A stretch of DNA of 64,000 bases from Streptomyces sp. R33 (lineage in GTDB: Bacteria > Actinomycetota > Actinomycetes > Streptomycetales > Streptomycetaceae), in NCBI RefSeq assembly GCF_041200175.1, contig NZ_CP165727.1, positions 7,186,001 to 7,250,000 on the forward strand, read 5' to 3'. How positions within the stretch are numbered: position 1 is the stretch's first letter; every line of letters starts with the position of its first letter. The translations under genes were made by a program, and so were the position numbers. The notes beneath the pieces are model-generated. The model did no database searches. It saw nothing but the letters and a program-made list of their open reading frames with translations, and was not told where the DNA came from. Shown in pieces: positions 46,949 to 54,554 of the stretch.

Positions 46949-49672
46949 ATGCGCACACCCCGCAGACCACCGGAAGCAGCGGCGCCGCAGCTGCCCGCGC
47001 CCCCGGCGCGCGGCCGCCGGGCCCACGCCGGACCGCCCGCCGAGGAGCCTGCGGCGCAGCAGGACCCGCGGACCGGCCGCCCCGGTCCGGCGGCCGCCGA
47101 AGCCGCCGGCGGATCCCGCCGGCCGCGGCTGCGGCTGCGCCCCGCCACCGTCCGCGCGAAGATCGTGTCGCTGCTGATGGTCCCGGTCGTCTCCCTGCTC
47201 GCCCTCTGGGGCTTCGCAACCGTGAGCACCGCCCAGGACATCGCCCGGCTCAGTCGCGTCCAGCGGGTCGACGAGCAGATACGCACCCCCGTCGCGGCCG
47301 CCGTCACCGAGCTCCAGGCCGAACGCCGCGCCGCCGTCCGCTACCTGGCCGACCCCGCCGCCGACCAGGGCGCCGCCCTGGAGCAGCAGTCGCGGCGTAC
47401 CGACGCCGCCGTCGCGCGGCTGCGGCTCGGCGACCGGCACACCGTCGCCGAGTCCGGCGACCACCGCACCGAAGTCGTCGTCCGGGTCGGGGCCTTCGTG
47501 GCCGCGGCGGAGGCCCTCGGCTCCACCCGCAAGGACATCGCGGACCGGCGAGCGACCCAGGACGCGGCGTACGAGACGTACACCCGCGTGGTGGACAGCG
47601 CCCTCTCCGTCGACGGCGCCCTCTCCGGCGGCCGGAAGGCCGAACTCGGCCCCGATGCGCGCGTCCTGCTCGAATTCGCCCGCGCCGGGGAACTCCTCTC
47701 CCGCGAGGACGCCCTGATCGCCGCGCCCGGCCCGCGCACCGCCGAAACGCTCCGGCGCCTCACCGGCGTCGTCGAGACCCGCCGCGCCCTCACCGCGAGT
47801 TCCGCCGTCGACCTGCCCGCCGCCCAGCAGGCCGCCTGGCAGTCCGTGGCCAAGAGCGCCGCCTACGCCGAGCTCACCGCTGCCGAGGACCGGGCGCTCG
47901 CCACGGGGACGGCCACGGGCACCGGGACGGCCGGTGGGTCGGCCGGTGGGTCGGCCGGTGGGTCGGCCGGTGGGTCGGCCAAGGACGCGGCCCGCGGCGC
48001 GCCGGCCGGCTGGGACGCCGCGTACTCGAGCATCAGCACCTCCCTGCGCGAGATCGGGGCCGCCGCGCACACCGCATCCGCCGACCGCACCGACCCACTC
48101 GCCCAGGCCGGGCTCAGCCCTGCCGGAGCCGCCGTGCTGCTGGGCCTCGCGGCCGTCGCCGCCTCCCTCGTCATCTCCGTCCGCATCGGCCGCGCCCTCG
48201 TCGTGGAACTCGTCTCGCTGCGCAACACCGCCCTGGAGATCGCCCACCGCAAGCTCCCGCACGCCATGGACCGGCTGCGGGCCGGCCAGGACATCGACGT
48301 CGACGCCGAGATCCCGCCCCCACCGCCCGCCGACGACGAGATCACCCAGGTCGGCGAGGCGCTCGCCACCGTCCACCGGGCAGCCCTCAGCGCTGCCGTC
48401 GAGCGGGCCGAGCTCGCCAGCGGGGTGAGCGGCGTCTTCGTCAACCTCGCCCGCCGCAGCCAGGTCCTCGTGCACAAGCAGCTCACGCTGCTCGACTCGA
48501 TGGAGCGGCGCGCCGACGACCCCGGCGAACTCGGCGACCTCTTCCGCCTCGACCACCTCACGACGCGGATGCGCAGGCACGCCGAGAGCCTGATCATCCT
48601 GTCGGGCGCCGCTCCCGGGCGCGCCTGGCGGATGCCGGTCGCGCTGACCAACGTCGTACGGGCCGCCGTCTCCGAGATCGAGGACTACCCGCGCGTCGAG
48701 GTCCGCCAGCTGGCCGAGGCCGCCGTGGCCGGTGGCGCCGTCGCCGACCTCACGCACCTGCTCGCCGAACTCATCGAGAACGCCACCCAGTTCTCCCCGC
48801 CCCACACCAAGGTCCGCGTCAGTGGCGAGCCCGTCGGCGCCGGTTACGTCCTGGAGGTCGAGGACCGCGGGCTCGGCATGGGTCGCGAGACCCTCCACGA
48901 GGCCAACCGGCGCATCGAACAGTCCGAGGCCCTCGACCTGTTCGACAGCGACCGGCTCGGGCTCTTCGTGGTCAGCCGACTCGCGGCCCGCCACGGTGTG
49001 CGGGTGCACCTGCGCACGTCACCGTACGGGGGCACCACCGCCGTGGTGCTCCTGCCGAACTCCCTGCTCCAGGGCGCCATCGAGACCGGCCCGCCGCCGG
49101 CTGCGGCCCCGGACCACGACCAGCTGGTCGAGGCCCCGGTGGATCGGCAGGAGCCGGCACCGCCGCCGCCCGCGATCACCGTCGTACGGGAGGACGCCCG
49201 GCGCTCGGCGATACGGGAGGACGGGCGCGGCATCCCGCTCCCGGACCGCGGCCCCGTACGGGAGGAGCCGCGCCCGGCCCCGGTGGCCTCGCTGCGGCCG
49301 CGGGGTTCCGGGGGCCCGGGAACCCGTACGCAGGCCGCACCGGTTCCGGCGCCGGCTTCGGATTCCGCCCCGGCCCCGGCGCCTCCACCCGCTCCGGCCC
49401 CGCGGCGCGCCGGAGGCTCCGCCTCCGTGCCCGACGCCCCGGTCACCGAACTGCCGCGCCGGGTACGCCAGGCCAGCCTCGTGCCGCAGCTGCGCGAGAC
49501 CCCCGTCCCGAAGGCCCCGGCCGGGGCGCGCCCGTCCGAGGAAGCGCCGGGGCGCAGCCCGGAGCAGGCCCGCGACCGGATGGCGGCCTACCGGGCCGGC
49601 TGGGTCCGCGGGGCCCAGGAGACCGGCGCCCGGGAGACCGGCGCCCACGCAGGCAGTGAAGGAGAAGTGTGA
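46949..49672 (+). CDS. cvnA: Conservon sensor histidine kinase-like protein CvnA
   Basis: 907 residues. Disordered Pro/Ala N-terminus, membrane helix about 71-93, extracytoplasmic nitrate-sensor-like helical region about 100-385 (containing a Gly-Ser tandem repeat), membrane helix about 390-412, HAMP-like linker, then an atypical dimerisation region (FVNLARRSQVLVHKQLTLLDSMERR near 497-521) and a HATPase domain (LAELIENATQFSPP near 605-618, EDRGLGMG, DRLGLFVVSRLAARHGV). The tail of over 200 residues is Pro-rich. The dimerisation segment lacks a clear phospho-acceptor His motif, as usual in CvnA. First gene of cvnABCD. GAGGAG lies 3 nt before the ATG. Confidence 0.92.
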   Translation: MRTPRRPPEAAAPQLPAPPARGRRAHAGPPAEEPAAQQDPRTGRPGPAAAEAAGGSRRPRLRLRPATVRAKIVSLLMVPVVSLLALWGFATVSTAQDIARLSRVQRVDEQIRTPVAAAVTELQAERRAAVRYLADPAADQGAALEQQSRRTDAAVARLRLGDRHTVAESGDHRTEVVVRVGAFVAAAEALGSTRKDIADRRATQDAAYETYTRVVDSALSVDGALSGGRKAELGPDARVLLEFARAGELLSREDALIAAPGPRTAETLRRLTGVVETRRALTASSAVDLPAAQQAAWQSVAKSAAYAELTAAEDRALATGTATGTGTAGGSAGGSAGGSAGGSAKDAARGAPAGWDAAYSSISTSLREIGAAAHTASADRTDPLAQAGLSPAGAAVLLGLAAVAASLVISVRIGRALVVELVSLRNTALEIAHRKLPHAMDRLRAGQDIDVDAEIPPPPPADDEITQVGEALATVHRAALSAAVERAELASGVSGVFVNLARRSQVLVHKQLTLLDSMERRADDPGELGDLFRLDHLTTRMRRHAESLIILSGAAPGRAWRMPVALTNVVRAAVSEIEDYPRVEVRQLAEAAVAGGAVADLTHLLAELIENATQFSPPHTKVRVSGEPVGAGYVLEVEDRGLGMGRETLHEANRRIEQSEALDLFDSDRLGLFVVSRLAARHGVRVHLRTSPYGGTTAVVLLPNSLLQGAIETGPPPAAAPDHDQLVEAPVDRQEPAPPPPAITVVREDARRSAIREDGRGIPLPDRGPVREEPRPAPVASLRPRGSGGPGTRTQAAPVPAPASDSAPAPAPPPAPAPRRAGGSASVPDAPVTELPRRVRQASLVPQLRETPVPKAPAGARPSEEAPGRSPEQARDRMAAYRAGWVRGAQETGARETGAHAGSEGEV
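47929..47976 (+). repeat. Four exact tandem copies of a 12-bp unit in cvnA
   Basis: Unit GGCCGGTGGGTC repeated four times without mismatch, encoding a Gly-Gly-Ser-Ala repeat in the sensor region just before the second membrane helix. Being a multiple of 3, copy changes would keep the frame. Confidence 0.95.
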
Positions 49673-50115
49673 TGATCGAGCACCAGAGATTCGATCTCGA
49701 CGGCGTCCGCAGGTCCGGCGAACTGGACTGGCTGCTGGACGACCTGGTGGTCCGGGTCCGCGAGGTCCGGCATGCCGTGGTCCTGTCCAACGACGGCCTG
49801 GCGGTGGGCGCGTCCAGTGCGCTGAGCCGGGAGGACGCGGAGCACCTGGCCGCCGTGGCCTCCGGGTTCCACAGTCTGGCGAAGGGCGCGGGCCGGCATT
49901 TCCACGTCGGGGGCGTGCGCCAGACGATGGTGGAGATGGACGAGGGGTTCCTCTTCGTCGCGGCCGCCGGGGACGGTTCCTGCCTCGCCGTCCTCAGCGC
50001 GGCGAGCGCCGACATCGGGCTGATCGCCTACGAGATGGCCCGGCTCGTGAAGCGGGTCGGGGAGCACCTGTACACCCCGCCCCGGTTCGCGGCGCAGCCG
50101 CCGGCCGCAGGCTGA
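49672..50115 (+). CDS. cvnB: Roadblock/LC7 protein CvnB
   Basis: 147 residues with the roadblock fold (LDWLLDDLVVRVREVRHAVVLSNDGLAVGASSALSREDAEHLAAVASGFHSLAKGAG). Roadblock proteins act on small GTPases such as CvnD at the next-but-one gene. The start overlaps the cvnA stop; ATG 49672, 49675 or GTG 49669 are all near the AAGGAG site. It is closely similar to the extra roadblock protein at 51758-52156. Confidence 0.93.
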   Translation: MIEHQRFDLDGVRRSGELDWLLDDLVVRVREVRHAVVLSNDGLAVGASSALSREDAEHLAAVASGFHSLAKGAGRHFHVGGVRQTMVEMDEGFLFVAAAGDGSCLAVLSAASADIGLIAYEMARLVKRVGEHLYTPPRFAAQPPAAG

Positions 50116-50132
50116 GAGCGGCGGTCCGGTAC

Positions 50133-50522
50133 ATGAACGGCCAGTGGTACGACGCCGACGCGGGCCCGCTCGTGCGCCCATACGCCATGACCGGCGGGCG
50201 TACGAAGCCGGGACCGCACGGGGTCCGGTTCGACCTGATCGCGCTGGTCGTCATGGACAACGAGGGCGCTGCGGGCACGGATGCGGCGGCCGAGTCGCTG
50301 CTCGGCCCCGAACACCGGGCACTGCTCGGGCTCTGCCGGTCCGAGACCCAGTCGGTGGCGGAGCTCGCCGCGGACGCGGACCTGCCCGTGGGCGTGGTGC
50401 GGGTGCTGCTCGGGGACCTGCTGGAGGGCGGGCACGTCAAGGTCAGCCGGCCGGTGCCGCCGGCCCGGCTGCCGGACGAGCGGATTTTGCGTGAAGTCAT
50501 CGAGGGATTGCGAGCGCTGTGA
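50133..50522 (+). CDS. cvnC: DUF742 protein CvnC
   Basis: 129 residues of DUF742: WYDADAGPLVRPYAMTGGRT, LIALVV, then a winged-helix-like segment (LLGLCRSETQSVAELAADADLPVGVVRVLLGDLLEGGHVKV). It may link the kinase or roadblock to transcription; its biochemical role is not settled. ATG 50133; the stop overlaps cvnD. Confidence 0.92.
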   Translation: MNGQWYDADAGPLVRPYAMTGGRTKPGPHGVRFDLIALVVMDNEGAAGTDAAAESLLGPEHRALLGLCRSETQSVAELAADADLPVGVVRVLLGDLLEGGHVKVSRPVPPARLPDERILREVIEGLRAL

Positions 50523-51187
50523 TGGGACAACACCACGACGGACCCGGCGGACCGGCCCCGGTGCCCGGCCCGGACGAGGATCCGGAGGCCGACGGGGAAC
50601 TGGCCGCGCTCGCGCTGAAGATACTCGTGGCGGGCGGGTTCGGGGTCGGCAAGACCACGCTGGTCGGCGCGGTCAGCGAGATCCGGCCGCTGCGGACGGA
50701 GGAACTGCTCAGCCAGGCGGGCGAACTGGTCGACGACACGGGCGGGGTGGCGCAGAAGACGACCACGACCGTGGCCATGGACTTCGGGCGGATCACCATC
50801 CGGTCCGGGCTGTCGCTCTACCTGTTCGGGACACCGGGGCAGGACCGGTTCTGGTTCCTGTGGGACGAGCTCTCGCAGGGAGCCCTCGGCGCCGTGGTGC
50901 TCGCGGACACCCGCCGGCTGGAGGACTGCTTCCCGGCGGTGGACTACTTCGAGCACCGGCGCATCCCGTTCGTGGTGGCCGTCAACTGCTTCACGGACGC
51001 GCGGCGGTACGGGGCGCACGAGGTCTCGCGGGCACTGGACCTGGAGTCGGGGACGCCGGTGGTGCTGTGCGATGCGCGGGACAAGGATTCGGGGAAGGAG
51101 GTACTGATCAGGCTGGTCGAGTACGCAGGGCGGGTGCACACCGCCCGGCTGCTCGACTCGGTGGAGCCGCAGGCCGATTCCGTGTGA
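50522..51187 (+). CDS. cvnD: Conservon GTP/ATP-binding protein CvnD
   Basis: 221 residues, small GTPase-like. P-loop GGFGVGKTTLVGAV, switch and G3-like region GTPGQDRFWFLWDELSQGALGAVVLADTRR, NCF in the G4 position, and CDARD in the G5 position. It probably cycles with CvnB as regulator. Start overlaps the cvnC stop (ATG 50522 or GTG 50519). Last gene of the conservon; the gene after it is convergent. Confidence 0.93.
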   Translation: MGQHHDGPGGPAPVPGPDEDPEADGELAALALKILVAGGFGVGKTTLVGAVSEIRPLRTEELLSQAGELVDDTGGVAQKTTTTVAMDFGRITIRSGLSLYLFGTPGQDRFWFLWDELSQGALGAVVLADTRRLEDCFPAVDYFEHRRIPFVVAVNCFTDARRYGAHEVSRALDLESGTPVVLCDARDKDSGKEVLIRLVEYAGRVHTARLLDSVEPQADSV

Positions 51188-51220
51188 GGCGGACCTGCGG
51201 TGGGCGGGGCGGTGCCCGCC

Positions 51221-51649
51221 TCAGTGGGTGATGCCGGCAGCGGTGATCACCTTGTCGATGGTGACGCGGACGAGGAGTTCGCCGGGGACGGCATTGCGGA
51301 GGCCGAAGGCCTCGGCGCTCTCCTGGCCCATGTAACGGGCGCTGATCCGCGTCGCCCAGGGGAGCATCTCCTCCAAGTCCTCGCTGATCTCGGCGCGTCC
51401 CTGGAGGGTGACGTAGGAGAACGGCGGACGTTCGGCGTCCACGCAGAGCGCGACCCGTCCGTCGCGGAGCAGGTTGCGGCCCTTGACCGTGTCCTTGCCG
51501 GTGTTGAACACGAAGGAATCGCCGTCGAGAACGAACCAGATGGGTGCAATGTGCGGACTGCCGTCCTCGCGGACGGTGGACAGCTTTCCGGTGCGGGTCC
51601 CGTACGAGACGAATGCCCGCCATTCCTCTTGAGTCATCTTCTTCGCCAT
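51221..51649 (-). CDS. PPOX-class F420-dependent flavin/deazaflavin oxidoreductase-family protein
   Basis: 142 residues with the split-barrel pattern GTRTGKLSTVREDGSPHIAPIWFVLDGDSFVFNT and KGRNLLRDGRVALCVDAERPPFSYVTLQGRAEI, typical of actinobacterial FDOR-B proteins that bind F420 or flavin. AAGGAGGA lies about 7 nt before the ATG at 51649. Inserted in inverse orientation between the conservon and an extra roadblock gene. Substrate unknown. Confidence 0.88.
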   Translation of the reverse strand: MAKKMTQEEWRAFVSYGTRTGKLSTVREDGSPHIAPIWFVLDGDSFVFNTGKDTVKGRNLLRDGRVALCVDAERPPFSYVTLQGRAEISEDLEEMLPWATRISARYMGQESAEAFGLRNAVPGELLVRVTIDKVITAAGITH

Positions 51650-51757
51650 GGGGACATCCTCCTTGCCCGAAAGGCGCTGGTGGGGAAGGCTGGCGTGCAC
51701 TTACTACGAGGGGTGGGGCGCAGCCGGGCCGGCGGCGTCAACGGGGAGGGGCTCGAA

Positions 51758-52156
51758 ATGGCACTGGACAAGCAGCTGGACTGGCTGCTCGACGACCTGA
51801 CGCGCAGGGTCCAGCAGGTCAGGCATGCGGTGGTGCTGTCCAACGACGGCCTGGTGACGGGTGCGAGCGCGGGGCTGGCGCGGGAGGACGCGGAGCACCT
51901 GGCGGCGGTGGCGGCGGGGCTGCAGAGCCTGGCGAAGGGATCGGGCCGGCATTTCCGCGCCGGCGAGGTACGGCAGACGATGGTCGAGTACGACGACGGC
52001 GTCCTGTTCGTCATGGCGGCGGGCGCGGGAAGCTCGCTGTGCGTGCTCAGCGCCGCCGAGGCCGACATCGGTCAGGTCGCGTACGAGATGACGCTGCTGG
52101 TCAACCGGGTGGGAGAGCACTTGGGCGTGACGGAGCGGCGGATCACCGGGGGGTGA
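51758..52156 (+). CDS. Extra roadblock/LC7 protein (CvnB paralog)
   Basis: 132 residues strongly resembling cvnB across the whole fold (LDWLLDDLTRRVQQVRHAVVLSNDGLVTGASAGLAREDAEHLAAVAAGLQSLAKGSG, RQTMVEYDDGVLFVMAAG). It has no own kinase, DUF742 or GTPase neighbour, so it probably works with CvnD or is a duplicated spare. GGGGAGGGG lies 6 nt before the ATG. Confidence 0.92.
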   Translation: MALDKQLDWLLDDLTRRVQQVRHAVVLSNDGLVTGASAGLAREDAEHLAAVAAGLQSLAKGSGRHFRAGEVRQTMVEYDDGVLFVMAAGAGSSLCVLSAAEADIGQVAYEMTLLVNRVGEHLGVTERRITGG

Positions 52157-52260
52157 TGCCGTTCGGGCTTTCGGGAGTTGTCCACAGGCCTCGCGGGGTG
52201 TCGTAGCGCTGAGTTACGGTCTTTACGCAGAGTAATCGCTACTCGTGGGGGAGGACCGTC

Positions 52261-53130
52261 ATGAAGGTCGCGACGCAGTCGGGGCGCGTGCTGCCGGATG
52301 CAGGGGCGCCGGCCCTGCCGGAGGTACGGGCGCACGGGCCGGTGGTGGTACGGGCGGCTGCGCTGCCGGATGCGGCGGTGGGCGGCGCCCGGGCCGCCGG
52401 GGAACTGGGCTTGACCCGGACCGAGTTCGCCCGTGCCGTCCAGCTGGGCATCGTGCGCGCCGGACCGCCGGCGCCGGGCGGGGCCGCGCGGTACACGCGG
52501 GCGGAGCTGGACCGGATCCGCTCGGCGGACGGGTTTCCGGGCGCGCTGCGCGAGCGGGTCGAGACCGTGGCCGGAGCCCAGGCAGCGGGCGGTGTGCTGT
52601 GGACCAGCCCCGGCCGGTTCACCCGGCTCGCGCGCTGCGGGCACATCACCCCGGTCGGCTACCGGATCAACCGCTACCGGGTGGTGGTCTGGCTCTATCT
52701 GGCCGCGGAGCTGCGGGAGTTCGCCGCCCGGGAGGCGGGGATGCTGCGCGGGAGCGCGCCCCCGGCGGACCGGGAGCTGATGGCGGCCAAGGCGGACCTG
52801 CGACCGCGGAAGTGGCGCGCGCGGCATGTGGGGCTGCTGCTGAGACGAACCGCCGACCCCTGGGAGCGGGCTGCGGTCCTGGCCTCCGTACTGCCGGAGG
52901 ACGAACTGCGCGAGGCCGTGCCCGACCCGGCGGACCGGATCGTGCTCGCCGCCCTCGCACCGCCCCCGCCGTACGGGCACCCGCAGATCCCGGCCGCCGC
53001 GGCCGTGGCGCTCCGGCTGTTACGGGCGCAGCCGCCGGACGAGATCCACTGGTACCGCACCAGCCTGGACTTCGCGCTGACCGGGGCGCGCGATCAGTCG
53101 AAGTCGACGGGGGAGAGCGGGCCGACGTAG
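52261..53130 (+). CDS. DUF6397-like conserved Streptomyces protein
   Basis: 289 residues. RAAGELGLTRTEFARAVQLGIVRAGP followed by RYTRAELDRIRSADGFPGALRERV looks like a MerR-like or XRE-like helix-turn-helix. The rest is helical and Pro/Ala-rich, with RINRYRVVVWLYLAAELREFA. I believe this is the DUF6397 type but cannot confirm. It overlaps the YchJ gene tail to tail by 37 bp. A DNA-binding role is possible. Confidence 0.75.
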   Translation: MKVATQSGRVLPDAGAPALPEVRAHGPVVVRAAALPDAAVGGARAAGELGLTRTEFARAVQLGIVRAGPPAPGGAARYTRAELDRIRSADGFPGALRERVETVAGAQAAGGVLWTSPGRFTRLARCGHITPVGYRINRYRVVVWLYLAAELREFAAREAGMLRGSAPPADRELMAAKADLRPRKWRARHVGLLLRRTADPWERAAVLASVLPEDELREAVPDPADRIVLAALAPPPPYGHPQIPAAAAVALRLLRAQPPDEIHWYRTSLDFALTGARDQSKSTGESGPT

Positions 53131-53495
53131 ACCCAGGCCCCGGCCTCACGGGTGAAGGCGCTGTCCTCGTGCAGGGAACCGGCGTGCCGGCCCTCGCGGT
53201 AGTACGCCCGGAACTCCACCGAGCCCTCCGTCTCGAACATCCCGCCGCGCTCGGCGCCGAGGATCTCGAGGCGCTCCCAGCGCTGGTCGGGATCCAGGTC
53301 GAGCCGGGCGGGCCGGGTGCTCGAGTGCCAGGAGCGCAGCAGATAGGCGGTGTCGCCGACGGCGAACGCACTGAAGCGGGAGCGCATCAGCAGCTCGGCG
53401 GTGGGCGCCTGCTGCGCACCGGAGTGGAAGCGGCCGCAGCACTCCGGGTAGGCGGCGGGCAGCCCGCAGGGGCAGGGGAGGGCCGGGGTGGGCAT
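53094..53495 (-). CDS. YchJ/UPF0225 family protein
   Basis: 133 residues. The Cys-rich SEC-C-like N-terminus CPCGLPAAYPECCGRFHSG is likely zinc-binding, followed by the NTF2-like YchJ core (LMRSRFSAFAVGDTAYLLRSWHSSTRP). Function unknown. ATG 53495; the longer open frame to 53786 is antisense to the thioesterase gene. It lies 50 bp after that gene. Confidence 0.9.
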   Translation of the reverse strand: MPTPALPCPCGLPAAYPECCGRFHSGAQQAPTAELLMRSRFSAFAVGDTAYLLRSWHSSTRPARLDLDPDQRWERLEILGAERGGMFETEGSVEFRAYYREGRHAGSLHEDSAFTREAGAWVYVGPLSPVDFD

Positions 53496-53545
53496 GGGTG
53501 TGCTCAGCTCCTCGGGGACGGGGCGGGCTGCCGGAAGGGGGCGGA

Positions 53546-54448
53546 CTACTGCGGGGACACGGGCGGCTTGGCCGCGTTCTCGGCGTACGGGCGGAAGAGG
53601 CCTTCCTGGACCACGGAGACCAGCAGCCTGCCCTCCAGGTCGTAGATACGGCCACGGGCCAGGCCCCGGCCGCCGTGGGCGATCGGCGACTCCTGGTCGT
53701 ACAGGAACCACTCGTCCGCGCGGAACGGGCGGTGGAACCACATGGCGTGGTCCAGCGACGCCATATCGAAGCCGCGCATGCCCCACAGGGGTTCCACGGG
53801 GATGCGCACGGCGTCGAGGAGGGTCATGTCACTGGCGTAGGTGAGGGCGCAGGTGTGCACCAGCGGGTCGTCGCCCAGCGGGCCGACCGCGCGCATCCAC
53901 ACCGCGCTGCGCGGATCGGCGTCCTTGAGCTCCTCGGGAGTCCAGCGGAGCCGGTCCGTGTACCGGATGTCGAACGGCTGGCGGCGGGCCATCCGTTCCA
54001 GTGCCTCGGGCAGCGCGCCCAAGTGCTCGCGGATCTCGTCCGCGACCTTCGGGAGCGTGTCCGGGTGGGGGAAGTCGAGTCGGGGAGGCAGCTGGTGCTC
54101 GATGCTGCCCTGCTCCGGATGATGGAAGGAGGCGGTGAGATTGAAGATCGTCTTGCCCTGCTGGACCGCGGTGACGCGGCGCGTGGTGAAGGACCGCCCG
54201 TCGCGCACCCGCTCCACCTGGTACACGATCGGCACGCCCGGGATGCCTGGGCGCAGGAAGTACGCGTGCAGTGAGTGGACCGGGCGGTCGCTCTCGGTGG
54301 TGCGGCCGGCGGCCACCAGCGCCTGGCCGGCGACCTGCCCGCCGAAGACCCGCTGGAGGGACTCCTGGGGGCTGGCGCCGCGGAAGATGTTGACCTCGAT
54401 CTGCTCCAGATCGAGCAGATCGACCAGTCTCTCGGCCGGGTTCGTCAT
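53546..54448 (-). CDS. tesB: Acyl-CoA thioesterase II (TesB-like)
   Basis: 300 residues with a double hotdog fold that hydrolyses acyl-CoA. FGGQVAGQALVAAGRT and SLHAYFLRPG are N-terminal hotdog features; SLDHAMWFHRPFRADEWFLYDQESP and ARGRIYDLEGRLLVSVVQEGLFRP form the second hotdog. Length matches E. coli TesB. ATG 54448; the open frame beyond it is a Pro-rich leader without support. It lies 106 bp downstream of the helicase gene on the same strand. Confidence 0.92.
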   Translation of the reverse strand: MTNPAERLVDLLDLEQIEVNIFRGASPQESLQRVFGGQVAGQALVAAGRTTESDRPVHSLHAYFLRPGIPGVPIVYQVERVRDGRSFTTRRVTAVQQGKTIFNLTASFHHPEQGSIEHQLPPRLDFPHPDTLPKVADEIREHLGALPEALERMARRQPFDIRYTDRLRWTPEELKDADPRSAVWMRAVGPLGDDPLVHTCALTYASDMTLLDAVRIPVEPLWGMRGFDMASLDHAMWFHRPFRADEWFLYDQESPIAHGGRGLARGRIYDLEGRLLVSVVQEGLFRPYAENAAKPPVSPQ

Positions 54449-54554
54449 CAGAGGTTCTCCACTGTCGGGTCCGGGCGGCGCCGGCGGGAAACCGGGGCCG
54501 GCGGGGCCGGTCGCTTGCGGGTGGGGGTCCACCCGGACGGAGTCCGGGGGAAGG

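Noticed and set aside
51185..51222. Hairpin TGAGGCGG...CCGCCTCA after cvnD
   Set aside because: Arms of 8 bp with a 22-nt loop are weak; termination is plausible but unsupported.
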